Positions 10,512 through 18,529 of a DNA stretch of 35,070 nucleotides are shown one piece after another (position 1 is the stretch's first letter; the number at the start of each line of letters is the position of its first letter). The position numbers and the translations under genes are program-made. The DNA comes from an uncultured Burkholderiales bacterium (GTDB taxonomy: Bacteria > Pseudomonadota > Gammaproteobacteria > Burkholderiales > Burkholderiaceae_C). The stretch covers positions 1-35,070 of the forward strand of contig CALMQI010000440.1 of the NCBI GenBank assembly GCA_937871935.1, in the 5' to 3' direction. The notes under the pieces are model-generated. The model was not told the origin of the DNA and did not search any database. It saw only the letters and a program-made list of their open reading frames with translations.

Positions 10512-12137
10512 CTAGGCGCGTTCACCGCGCAACGCCGTCTCGAGCTGCGGCGAATACTGCGCGCTCAGCGCCTTGCGGTCGATCTTGCCATTGGGGTTTC
10601 GAGGCAATGGGCCTGGTACTACCCACACCTGCGACGGAACCATATACGCCGGCATCCTGGCGCGACACTCAGCCAGCAGATCACGCACATCCACGGCGCC
10701 CGCGTTGTCGGGCGCCGTGACGACCACGCAGATGGCCTGGCCCATCACTGGATGCTCGACGCCGAACGCGGCGCACTCACCGACTCGCTTGGAGGCGTAG
10801 ATCACCTCCTCCACCTCGGTCGGGCTGACGCGATAGCCCGATGTCTTCATCATCTCGTCACGCCGCCCGACGAAGTACAGGAAGCCTTCTTCGTCGCGGC
10901 GCACGGTATCGCCCGAAAACACAGCCAACTCCTGAACCTGCAGCCCCGCTTCACGCCCCGCAATGCCATTGGGCAGCGGCCGATAGCGCTCCGCTGTCTT
11001 CTCCGCATCGCCCCAGTAACCCATGCCCACCAGGGCGCCCCGATGGACCAGTTCGCCCGGCTCGTCGGGAAGACATTCGGTACCGTCTTCGCGCAGGACC
11101 AGGATCTCGGCATTGGGTATCGCCTTGCCGATCGAGTCTGGCCTGCGGTCGACCTCTTCCGGCGGCAGATAGGTCGAGCGGAACGCCTCGGTCAGACCGT
11201 ACATCAGATACGGCTTGGCCTTCGGAACGCGTTGCCGCAGCAGCGACAGCGTCTCACGCGGCATGCGACCGCCCGTGTTCGCGAAGTAGCGCAAGTGCCC
11301 ATCGATCGACGCCGGCCACTCCAGCGTCGACAGCTGAATGTACAGGGGCGGCACAGCCGTCAAGCCGGTGACCTTCTCGCGTTCCATCGCCCGCAGCACA
11401 TCGCGCGGCAACAGGTAGTTCAAGAGCACGACGCGCGCTCCGGCATGGAACGCCGTCGTCAGTTGGCTGAAGCCGGCATCGAACGACAGCGGCAGTGCGG
11501 CAAGCAGCGTGTCCGACGGCCGGTTCTCGAGGTAGCTGGCCACGCTCTTGGCGCCTGCCACCATGTTGCGGTGGCTGAGCACCACGCCCTTGGGCTTACC
11601 GGTACTGCCGCTTGTATAGAGAATGGCGACGCTGTCGGTGTCGATCCCGCGATGCCCGGCGCGGGCCGGCGCTGCCATCAACTCGTCCCAGGCGAGCAGA
11701 GTCACACCGGCCGGTAGCTCGGTCGGGCGCACGCAGGGTTCAGTAGTCACCACATGGCCAAGCGCTGGACACTGCGCCAGCGCGGGCGCGACGAGCGCCA
11801 GGCGCTCGGGCGAGGTCACGAGCACGCGCACGTCGCAGTCACGCGCGATGAAGGCCACCTGCTCGGGCTTTAGCAGCGGGTTCATCGGCACGAACACGCA
11901 GCCAGCGGCCGGGGTGCCAAAGCTCGCGACAACAGCCTCCGGTCGCTTCTCGAGATAGATGCCGACTCTGTCCGCGCGCGCCAACCGCAGACCGATCAGG
12001 CCCGACGCGAATGCGCGCACCGCTGCCTGCAATTGCGCGTACGACAGCGTCTGCCCTTGCGACGTGATCGCAGGGGCACTGCCGTCAAGGGCAGCCGAAA
12101 CCTCAACTAGTTCGTGCAGAAGATTCGCTTCGATCAT
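10512..12137 (-). CDS. AMP-forming acyl-CoA ligase, exosortase A system-associated
   Basis: This ANL-superfamily adenylating enzyme activates a carboxylic acid with ATP for transfer to CoA or an ACP thiol. The P-loop signature YTSGSTGKPKG is at about 174-184. The family also shows MYGLTEAFRSTYL, the hinge region around FVGRRDEMMKTSGYRVSP, and the C-terminal catalytic lysine motif NPNGKIDRKAL. I start it at ATG 12137, which gives the usual short N-terminus before the first helix. A GTG at 12191 overlapping the GNAT stop as GTGA would add 18 residues and couple translation. With the decarboxylase, GNAT protein and the divergent ACP it forms the conserved exosortase A accessory set. The acid substrate is unknown. 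Confidence 0.88.
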   Translation of the reverse strand: MIEANLLHELVEVSAALDGSAPAITSQGQTLSYAQLQAAVRAFASGLIGLRLARADRVGIYLEKRPEAVVASFGTPAAGCVFVPMNPLLKPEQVAFIARDCDVRVLVTSPERLALVAPALAQCPALGHVVTTEPCVRPTELPAGVTLLAWDELMAAPARAGHRGIDTDSVAILYTSGSTGKPKGVVLSHRNMVAGAKSVASYLENRPSDTLLAALPLSFDAGFSQLTTAFHAGARVVLLNYLLPRDVLRAMEREKVTGLTAVPPLYIQLSTLEWPASIDGHLRYFANTGGRMPRETLSLLRQRVPKAKPYLMYGLTEAFRSTYLPPEEVDRRPDSIGKAIPNAEILVLREDGTECLPDEPGELVHRGALVGMGYWGDAEKTAERYRPLPNGIAGREAGLQVQELAVFSGDTVRRDEEGFLYFVGRRDEMMKTSGYRVSPTEVEEVIYASKRVGECAAFGVEHPVMGQAICVVVTAPDNAGAVDVRDLLAECRARMPAYMVPSQVWVVPGPLPRNPNGKIDRKALSAQYSPQLETALRGERA

Positions 12138-12187
12138 CGCTGTCCGCGGCCGGACGAAAGGAGCGCCGGCACTGTAACCCGAGTGAA

Positions 12188-12934
12188 TCACGGCATAGAG
12201 GACTGGCCGCGTGACGAAGTCGGCGCGTTATCGGGGTCCGGCGGCGCCAGCCGGAGTGTCACGCGTTGGCTTGGGCGCCAAGTGAGCGCAACGAAGGGAG
12301 CCAGCGTGGCCAACGTGAGCTCCACGACCCCCACTTGAAGGATCCACAAAGCCCCGACCACGCGCGCGCCCAAGCGCAGGTGGGCCCGCCGCGACGCGGT
12401 GTTGTAGCGCGTCATTCGGCTGAACGACCACCGCACGCCGCGCTCCTGCAGGAAGGCGCTGCCGCCGTGCCAGACGGCCATGAAGCCGATGCCCATGCGC
12501 TGATCCGGCAGCACGTAGAAGTCGAAGTCGAACACAGACTGTGCGGGTGCTGCCAACTCGAAGGTGCACCGCGCCTCGTCTTCGCGGTAGCGTTCAAAGC
12601 CCATCCACAGGTAGCCGAGCAGCTGCTCCTTCCGGTAAGCCGCCAGGCAACGGGCACCCTGACGGAAGCGCTCGGCCTTGATATCCTCGCGCGCTGGCAT
12701 CAGCGCGACCTCAGGGTCACCTTCATGTACCTCGCGAAAGCTCAGGTTCTTCGCCAGGCCGGCCGGCAGCAAGGGCTTGACGGAGATGGGCTGCGCCATC
12801 AGCTCGAAGTACTGCAGCGCGCAGCGCAGCGGCAGGGCCTGCAGCAGGCGGTGCACCACGTACAAGGAACCCGCGAAGGCGCCGAACTCCTTGAACGGTC
12901 CGGCCACGCGGCCCCAGAAGGTCCTGTTCTTCAT
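12188..12934 (-). CDS. GNAT-like acyltransferase in exosortase A accessory set
   Basis: This 248-residue soluble protein has the C-terminal half of a GNAT fold: FDFYVLPDQRMGIGFMAVW resembles the beta4/alpha3 acyl-CoA region, and SRMTRYNTASRRAHLRLGA matches the usual late GNAT segment in which Asn and Ser lead into the helix with H.rLG. The N-terminal half is not recognisable. It is the first gene of the minus-strand run, immediately upstream of the acyl ligase (4-base GTGA overlap possible) and facing a divergent ACP gene. An acyl transfer from CoA or ACP to an amine, perhaps the decarboxylase product, is a reasonable inference. The acceptor is unknown. Confidence 0.6.
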   Translation of the reverse strand: MKNRTFWGRVAGPFKEFGAFAGSLYVVHRLLQALPLRCALQYFELMAQPISVKPLLPAGLAKNLSFREVHEGDPEVALMPAREDIKAERFRQGARCLAAYRKEQLLGYLWMGFERYREDEARCTFELAAPAQSVFDFDFYVLPDQRMGIGFMAVWHGGSAFLQERGVRWSFSRMTRYNTASRRAHLRLGARVVGALWILQVGVVELTLATLAPFVALTWRPSQRVTLRLAPPDPDNAPTSSRGQSSMP

Positions 12935-13199
12935 CTACGGCCCGCACCGGTGGAAAGTACGGGGCAAGCTGCGCAGGGCGCAGGCCCGCCGGAAATCCAG
13001 TTTGCCACATTCGTCCTCGGCTCCCAGCCAAGTTTCCTCACCCCGGCCGAGGTCCCGCCGCTCAGATCTTGGTTCGAAGGACACTGCTTCCGTGACGGGC
13101 GACCGCGCCGCAAGCGCCTCGCCTCTGCGCGAAACCTAGAATCCAATGCTTCGCTGCAACGACGCCCGGCGCCCTGACGTAAGGGGCCGAGACTCCCTG
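12935..13199. promoter_or_regulatory. Divergent promoter region splitting the exosortase A accessory set
   Basis: These 265 bases separate the GNAT start (minus) from the ACP start (plus) and contain no convincing gene. A TAGAAT hexamer at 13137-13142 could serve as a -10 for the plus-strand operon, but no matching -35 is seen at 16-18 bases. The layout implies promoters in both directions and gives a single control point for both halves of the accessory set. Confidence 0.4.
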
Positions 13200-13451
13200 A
13201 TGAACACGATCAATGACGTGAATCGCCTGCTGGACGATGTGCTGAGCCTGTCGGGCCGAACTGCCGGGTTCTCCCGCGAGACGCCACTGCTCGGCGCAAT
13301 CCCCGAGCTCGACTCGATGGCCGTGGTGTCGCTCATCACCACGATGGAAGAGCGCTTTGGCATCACCGTTGACGACGACGACGTGGACGGCGCCACATTC
13401 GCTAGCGTCGGCTCGCTGGTCGACTTCGTCGAGCGCAAGCTCGGCCGCTGA
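13200..13451 (+). CDS. Acyl carrier protein (first of three), exosortase A-associated
   Basis: This 83-residue acidic helical protein has the phosphopantetheine attachment serine Ser39 in the motif ELDSMAVVSLI, followed by EERFGI and the usual acidic third helix. ACPs carry acyl or aminoacyl groups as thioesters in the cytoplasm. The ATG at 13200 was chosen over one at 13146 because ACP homology begins there. It starts the plus-strand run (ACP, hydrolase, hydrolase, glycosyltransferase) and faces the acyl ligase and GNAT genes across the divergent promoter. It is therefore the likely partner of that ligase. Confidence 0.9.
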   Translation: MNTINDVNRLLDDVLSLSGRTAGFSRETPLLGAIPELDSMAVVSLITTMEERFGITVDDDDVDGATFASVGSLVDFVERKLGR

Positions 13452-13469
13452 GTACCGGCTCCGCGACCC

Positions 13470-14348
13470 GTGCACTACGCGCCGTACGCGGGCCAGCCGC
13501 GCGCGTTCTTCGACGGCCCTAGAGGCCGCGCGACCTGCTTCTGCCTGCACCACGTGCCGGCGTCCGCGCCACGAGGCGCGGTGCTGCACGTAGCGGCCTT
13601 CGCCGAGGAGATGAACAAGTCACGCCGCGCCACGGCGCAGGCTGCCCGCGCGCTGGCCAAGGCCGGCCACGTCGTACTACAGCTGGATCTCACTGGCACC
13701 GGCGACGCGCTTGGCGACTTTGCCGACGCGCGCTGGGAAGACTGGCTGGACGAGGTGCAGTGGGCAATCGACTGGCTGCGCCAGCGCCACGACGCGCCGC
13801 TGTGGCTGTGGGGCCACCGCCTGGGCGCGGTGCTAGCCGCGCAGGCTGCCGCGCGCGGCGGCGTTGCCTGCCACCACCTGCTCTGGCAGCCGGTGATGCA
13901 GGGCCGCCAGGTGGTACGCAATTTCCTGCGCCTGAGGGCCGCCGCCGGGTGGGCCGGACCGGGCGCCAAGACTGTGGTTGAGGCCACGCGCGCCGAGCTG
14001 GCCGCGGGCCGGCTAGTAGAGATCGCCGGCTACGGGCTGCACCCGGCGCTGGCCGCGGCACTGGAAGTCGCCGTGCTGGAACCACCGCCCCTGCACGGCG
14101 ACAGCGCGCAGCGCCTGGTGTGGCTGGAGGTGGCTGGCGACGAACCGGCGCTGATGCCGACGTCGCTAGCGGCGGTAGGGCTCTGGGCCACGGCCGGCTA
14201 CGTGGTCGATGCGAAGGCAGTTTCCGGGCCGCCGTTCTGGCAAACAGTGGAGATCGAGGACGCTCATGCGCTCGTGGACGCCACTTGCGCGGCGCTGGAA
14301 GCAGCCGCCGGCGGCTTTGCGCCATTGAATGCGAACGAGACCGCATGA
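13470..14348 (+). CDS. Alpha/beta hydrolase-like protein, exosortase A-associated (hydrolase 2 type)
   Basis: This 292-residue protein has alpha/beta-hydrolase features: HHVPASAPRGAVLHVAAFAEEMNKSRR near the N-terminus corresponds to the oxyanion strand-loop, and DLTGTGDALGDF to the following loop. Where the nucleophile elbow GxSxG is expected it reads GHRLG, with Arg in place of Ser. It matches the group described as exosortase A system-associated hydrolase 2, found with a sister hydrolase as here. The GTG start at 13470 lies 18 bases after the ACP stop, and its stop overlaps the next ATG in an ATGA. With no visible nucleophile it may be non-catalytic or bind a thioester-linked intermediate. 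That is inference. Confidence 0.8.
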   Translation: MHYAPYAGQPRAFFDGPRGRATCFCLHHVPASAPRGAVLHVAAFAEEMNKSRRATAQAARALAKAGHVVLQLDLTGTGDALGDFADARWEDWLDEVQWAIDWLRQRHDAPLWLWGHRLGAVLAAQAAARGGVACHHLLWQPVMQGRQVVRNFLRLRAAAGWAGPGAKTVVEATRAELAAGRLVEIAGYGLHPALAAALEVAVLEPPPLHGDSAQRLVWLEVAGDEPALMPTSLAAVGLWATAGYVVDAKAVSGPPFWQTVEIEDAHALVDATCAALEAAAGGFAPLNANETA

Positions 14349-15250
14349 GCGGCGCCGCAGCTTGGCAGGAGAAAGCGCTCGCCATTGCCTGCAGCGGCGA
14401 GACTCTGTTCGGCATCGTCACGCTCCCGGCAGCGCCGGCGGGCGAGGTGGGCGCACTCATCGTCGTTGGCGGCCCGCAGTACCGCGCCGGGAGCCACCGC
14501 CAGTTTGTGCTCTGGGCGCGCGCCTTCGCCGAAGCCGGCGTTCCCGCGCTACGCTTCGACGTACGCGGCATGGGCGACAGCAGCGGCGCGACGCGCCCCT
14601 TCACCGCGCTGGATGACGACCTCGGCGCGGCGGTGGATGCGCTACTTGCCGCCTGCCCGTCGTTGCGCCGCGTGGTGTTGTGCGGGCTGTGCGACGCCGC
14701 GTCGGCATCGCTGATGTACCTCGACGCCAAAGCCGACCGGCGCGTGGCCGGCCTGATACTGCTGAACCCTTGGGTCCGCAATGAGCAGTCGCAGGCGCGC
14801 ACCTATGTCCGCCACTACTACCTGGCGCGGCTGACCAGCAGCGCCTTCTGGCTCAAGGTGCTGCGCGGCGGGATCGCGATCGGCGCACTGCGCGAGCTGG
14901 CGGCCAACCTGCGCCGTGCACGCGCCGACGATGGCCCTGCGCGGAGCGACGCCAGGCGCGACTTCATTGGTCGCATGGCAGCGGGGCTGCGCGCCTTCCC
15001 CGGGCCGGTGCTGCTGGTGTTGAGCGGCGGGGACTACACGGCCAAGGAATTCCTCGAACACATTGCCGTCGACACGCGCTGGTCCGGCCTGCTCACGTGC
15101 CCACGGCTCCAGCGCCAAGACCTCGACGGTGCAGACCACACGTTTTCGGCCACAGCCGATCGCCGCGCACTCGAACGCGCCAGCATCGACTGGATGGCGT
15201 GCCAAGGCTGGGCCAACACGCCCCTGAACCGACCGGAGCCCAGCACATGA
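14345..15250 (+). CDS. Alpha/beta hydrolase, exosortase A-associated (hydrolase 1 type)
   Basis: This 301-residue alpha/beta-hydrolase fold protein starts at the ATG of an ATGA overlap with the previous gene. It has VVGGPQYRAGSHRQF, the RGMGDSSG loop, and a nucleophile-elbow position reading CGLCDAASA, so cysteine occupies the usual serine place. An Asp near LVLSGGDYTAKEF and a late His in LDGADHTFS complete a possible Cys-Asp-His triad. This suits a thioesterase or acyltransferase acting on ACP-bound material, although no activity is established for the family (exosortase A system-associated hydrolase 1). Its stop overlaps the glycosyltransferase start, again as ATGA. Confidence 0.82.
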   Translation: MSGAAAWQEKALAIACSGETLFGIVTLPAAPAGEVGALIVVGGPQYRAGSHRQFVLWARAFAEAGVPALRFDVRGMGDSSGATRPFTALDDDLGAAVDALLAACPSLRRVVLCGLCDAASASLMYLDAKADRRVAGLILLNPWVRNEQSQARTYVRHYYLARLTSSAFWLKVLRGGIAIGALRELAANLRRARADDGPARSDARRDFIGRMAAGLRAFPGPVLLVLSGGDYTAKEFLEHIAVDTRWSGLLTCPRLQRQDLDGADHTFSATADRRALERASIDWMACQGWANTPLNRPEPST

Positions 15251-16491
15251 GCCAGCAGCCGCGTCGCGTGCTGATGGTGGCCTACCACTTCCCGCCGGTG
15301 GCCGGCAGCAGCGGCATCCAGCGCACGTTGCGCCTAGTGCAGCATCTGCCGGCGCTGGGCTGGCAGCCGCTAGTGCTGACGGCTTCGGTGCGCGCCTACG
15401 AGCGCACCAGCCCTGATCTGGAGGGAGACGTGCCAAACGGCACCGTCGTGCGGCGGGCCTTCGCGCTCGACTCCGCGCGCCACCTGGCACTCCTCGGTCG
15501 CTACCCTAAGGCGCTGGCGCGACCCGACCGCTGGATGACTTGGCGCTTCGATGCCGTACGCCATGGCCTGACGATGGTGCGACAGCTCCGACCGCAGGCG
15601 ATCTGGAGCACCTATCCGATCGCCACCGCGCATGTCATCGGCGCCGAATTGCAGCGCCGCACCGGATTGCCGTGGATTGCCGACTTCCGCGACCCGATGG
15701 CGCAGGACGGCTACCCCGAGGACCCGGTCACTTGGCGTCATTTCGAGCGCATCGAGCGACGGGCCGTGCTGGCCGCAGCATGCAGCACCTTCACCACGCC
15801 GAGCGCGGCCGCCGACTACCGCGAGCGCTACCCGCAGGCCGCCGGCCGCATCCACCTACTGGAAAACGGCTATGACGACCCCAGTTTCGCCGGTGTCTGC
15901 GGCGACGAAGCGCCTCTCGTGCCCGGCGCCGTGACGCTAGTTCACAGCGGCGTGATCTATCCGTCGGAGCGCGATCCCACACAACTGATGATCGCCCTGC
16001 GCCGGCTGCACGAGGCCGGGCGCATCACGCCTGAAAGACTGCGGCTGCGCTTCCGCGCTCCGGTTTCCGTCGAACTGCTGGAGAGTCTGGCGGTCAAGCA
16101 CGACGTCGGCGCCTATATCGAACTCCTGCCCCCGGTACCCTACCGCGTTGCGCTCAAGGAGATGCAGGCAGCCGACGGTCTGCTGGTGATGCAGGCGAGC
16201 AACTGCAACGCCCAGATCCCGGCAAAGGTATACGAGTACATCCGCGCGGGCCGACCCACGCTCGGGCTGACCGATCTGGCCGGCGACACCGCGGACGTGC
16301 TGCGCCGTGCCGGATTCACGCATCTGGCCCCACTGGAGTCGGCGGACGCCATCGCGCAGATTCTAGAGCGCTTTCTCGCCGACCTCGCGGCCGGTCGCGC
16401 GCCGCTGGCCCGCGACGAGGTCGTTCGTTCGTCTTCGCGCCACGCACGTAGCGAGGCCTTTGCGCAGTTGCTCGAAAGTGTGATTCAGTAG
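15247..16491 (+). CDS. Glycosyltransferase, GT4-like (GT-B fold)
   Basis: This 414-residue protein begins with the strand RVLMVAYHFPPVAGSSGIQR, which is the standard N-terminus of GT-B enzymes that act on nucleotide sugars. The centre has WIADFRDPMAQDGY, a donor/acceptor cleft motif common in such EPS transferases. The C-terminal half shows LVHSGVIYPSERDP, QIPAKVYEYIRAGRPTLGL, the EX7E-like donor site region. It is expected to add one sugar to the lipid-linked repeat at the inner face of the membrane. Translation is coupled to the hydrolase by an ATGA overlap. Its last 7 bases overlap the tail of the decayed convergent glycosyltransferase. It is the only intact non-priming glycosyltransferase in the window. 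Confidence 0.87.
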   Translation: MSQQPRRVLMVAYHFPPVAGSSGIQRTLRLVQHLPALGWQPLVLTASVRAYERTSPDLEGDVPNGTVVRRAFALDSARHLALLGRYPKALARPDRWMTWRFDAVRHGLTMVRQLRPQAIWSTYPIATAHVIGAELQRRTGLPWIADFRDPMAQDGYPEDPVTWRHFERIERRAVLAAACSTFTTPSAAADYRERYPQAAGRIHLLENGYDDPSFAGVCGDEAPLVPGAVTLVHSGVIYPSERDPTQLMIALRRLHEAGRITPERLRLRFRAPVSVELLESLAVKHDVGAYIELLPPVPYRVALKEMQAADGLLVMQASNCNAQIPAKVYEYIRAGRPTLGLTDLAGDTADVLRRAGFTHLAPLESADAIAQILERFLADLAAGRAPLARDEVVRSSSRHARSEAFAQLLESVIQ

Positions 16492-17420
16492 CCGAAACGC
16501 GACTTTCGCGCGCTCTGCGCCAGCGAGCGCGTAGCGTAGTCAATGCCGCTGAACAAGGCGTAGTCTGCCATGCTGCGTACGCGGCCCAACCCGTAGGCGC
16601 CGAGGTTGCCGTGGCAGTCCACCAGCGCAGTCAGCCGCTCGCGCGCCTGCGCCTCCCTCTGCGCCGAGCGCACAGTACGCTGCATATCGTGCTCTGAAGA
16701 CCAGTGCATCACCCGCGGCCGGTTACCGGGAAGGGTGTAGAGGTGGAACATCGGCATACCGGGGATGTGGCAAATGTCCCAGCCGCGGGTCCACGCACGC
16801 AATGCGAAGGCCTGCTCCTCGCCGGGGAACTACAGGCGCGGGTCATAGGGCAGTTCGTCGACCAGAAGGCCGGGCGCAAACAGGCAGCCACCGGCGACAT
16901 GAAACCCCGGCACCTGTTCATCGGCCTCGACCGTGACCCCTTCGAACATCAGCACCGGGCTGTGAGGAGTGAATCCGCTTTCGCCGCGCACCACGGATGC
17001 CAATACGCTGCGGGTGACCGGCTGGCCCACGGGGTGGCAGTCGCGCAGCGTGAAGGGGTTTGGATAGTAGGTCAGGATCGTGCGCGGATTCGTTTGTGCA
17101 CACCGCCTCGCCCATCGAATGGGCCGCTCGTTTCAGCCTGCCTCGAACCACATATGCGATTCGATCTGCAGATACCACTCCCCACCTTCGTATAGCGCCA
17201 TCGCGAGCGCACGCGCCCAGCGAGGCCAACGCGACTCCAGCGCTGGCACGCGCGTGAAGCACACGTGGTGCGCGACCGCCCAGCGGCCGATAGGCGCCAC
17301 CTGGGGCCTCCTGCTCCACCATGCCCACATACACGCGCGATGGGCCGGCCGCCTGCGATCGCACGCTCGCCAGCGTGGGCGGCAGCATTACATTGACTAG
17401 GTCCAGCCCATCGCCCTTGG
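16485..17420 (-). pseudogene. Inactivated glycosyltransferase (PF11397 GlcNAc-transferase-like)
   Basis: Reading the minus strand, three pieces rebuild one glycosyltransferase: LVN..LASVRSQAA..VYVGMVEQEAP (17300-17410), then RVPALESRWPRWARALAMALYEGG and WYLQIESHMWFEAG (17133-17270), and then a C-terminal part with PNPFTLRD, GGCLFAPG, FPGEEQAFALRAWTRGWDI and LGAYGLGRVR down to a stop at 16485. Damage is visible: a frameshift within about 17270-17300, a TGA at 17133-17135 where the family has Trp, and a TAG at 16830-16832 where it usually has an aromatic residue (Tyr by one base). The N-terminal start is missing or unrecognisable. An intact relative would be about 300 residues. Sequencing error could explain one lesion but hardly three. 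Confidence 0.8.
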
Positions 17421-17547
17421 GGTTGTCTGCAGCACATCGCCGACCACCACGAGGTCGAAGGTCTCGTCCGGGTTGTCGCGCCACCACGTGGCCGCGGCTG
17501 CACACCGGCCGAACGGTGCCCGCTGGACTTGCGGGCATGATTCGGAC
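17421..17547 (-). other. Possible gene remnant upstream of the dead glycosyltransferase
   Basis: In one minus-strand frame this stretch reads ATWWRDNPDETFDLVVVGD, which looks like genuine soluble protein, possibly a Rossmann-type segment, rather than random frame. It ends at a TAG soon after and has no start codon or upstream continuation before the AAC(3)-like gene begins. It may be the frameshifted N-terminus of the dead glycosyltransferase or scrap of another lost gene. No function is assigned. Confidence 0.25.
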
Positions 17548-18423
17548 ATGAGCAAACGTGCAATGTCACTGCTCCGGAACTGGAAACAGGCGCTGAAGGC
17601 ACAGCGCTCGCAGTGGCGCGCTGCCTGGGCTCGACAGTTCGGCGGCTACGGCCCGCCGGAGCTACTAAAGGCGCTGCTGGGTATGGGCATCGGCCCCGGC
17701 AGCTGCGTGATGCTGCACAGCTCTTTCTCCAGCGCCAACGGCTTCCGCGGCACGATCCCGGAGCTGATCGACACCTTTGTCGAAGCTGTGGGTCCGCAGG
17801 GCCATCTGATGATGGTGTCACTGCCGTACCGCTCGGCATCGATCGACTGGCTGCAGAGCGGCCGCACATTCGACGTGCGCCGGACGCCATCGATGATGGG
17901 CATGGTGTCCGAGGTGTTCCGCCGTCGCGACGGCGTGCTGCGTAGCCTTCACCCCACGCACCCCATCCTGGTGCATGGACCTCGTGCGGCGGAGATCATC
18001 GCCTCCCACCCGGATTGCCTGCACCCTTGCGGGCCGGGTTCACCGTTCGCCTGGCTGCTCGAGCTCGACGGTCGCTCGGTGTTCTTCAACGTGCCGATCG
18101 ACATGTTCACGTTCTTTCACTACCTGGAGCACCACGTAAGCGCGCAACTGCCGTTCCCGTTGTACACGGATGTGCCGTTCGACGCGCCTGTCGTCGATGC
18201 CAGCGGACAGCGGCGCACCGTGCGCACCTACGCGTTCGCCCGCGATGCGATCCAGCGGCGGCGGCCTGAACGGCTGTACGACGAACTCCGCAGGCGCGGG
18301 CTGGTGGCCCAGGTGCGGGTCGGAGCATCCGAATTGCTGGCCGTCAGCGTTCGCGACGCGCTCGCTTGCACCGACGACCTGCAACGCCAGGGCCGGCTCT
18401 TCTACGACATGCCACAGGCCTGA
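17548..18423 (+). CDS. AAC(3)-fold N-acyltransferase, probable sugar acyltransferase
   Basis: This 291-residue protein of the aminoglycoside N3-acetyltransferase family (Antibiotic_NAT fold) has VMLHSSFSSANGFRGT near residue 48, the LVEAVGPQG-like stretch, SMMGMVSEVFRRR, and the conserved HPTHPILVHG containing the catalytic histidine region. Members in polysaccharide loci are thought to acylate amino groups on nucleotide sugars rather than to inactivate drugs. Given the neighbouring acyl-building genes, a role in transferring that acyl group to a sugar is plausible. The ATG at 17548 was chosen because upstream in-frame sequence belongs to the decayed region. It is followed by 106 bases without a recognisable feature. 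Confidence 0.8.
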   Translation: MSKRAMSLLRNWKQALKAQRSQWRAAWARQFGGYGPPELLKALLGMGIGPGSCVMLHSSFSSANGFRGTIPELIDTFVEAVGPQGHLMMVSLPYRSASIDWLQSGRTFDVRRTPSMMGMVSEVFRRRDGVLRSLHPTHPILVHGPRAAEIIASHPDCLHPCGPGSPFAWLLELDGRSVFFNVPIDMFTFFHYLEHHVSAQLPFPLYTDVPFDAPVVDASGQRRTVRTYAFARDAIQRRRPERLYDELRRRGLVAQVRVGASELLAVSVRDALACTDDLQRQGRLFYDMPQA

Positions 18424-18529
18424 CGGCCCGGCAACTTGTCACGGCTGCTGTGCCGGCCCCCACGAGACAGGGGATCCGCGCAACGGAATGGGGATGATGC
18501 GCCACCGGGACTTCCGCTAACCTCGTCGC

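Noticed and set aside
17548-18423. Antibiotic-resistance determinant
   Set aside because: The AAC(3) fold is real, but there is no mobile element or resistance context, and the locus is polysaccharide biosynthesis. A sugar acyltransferase is more likely.
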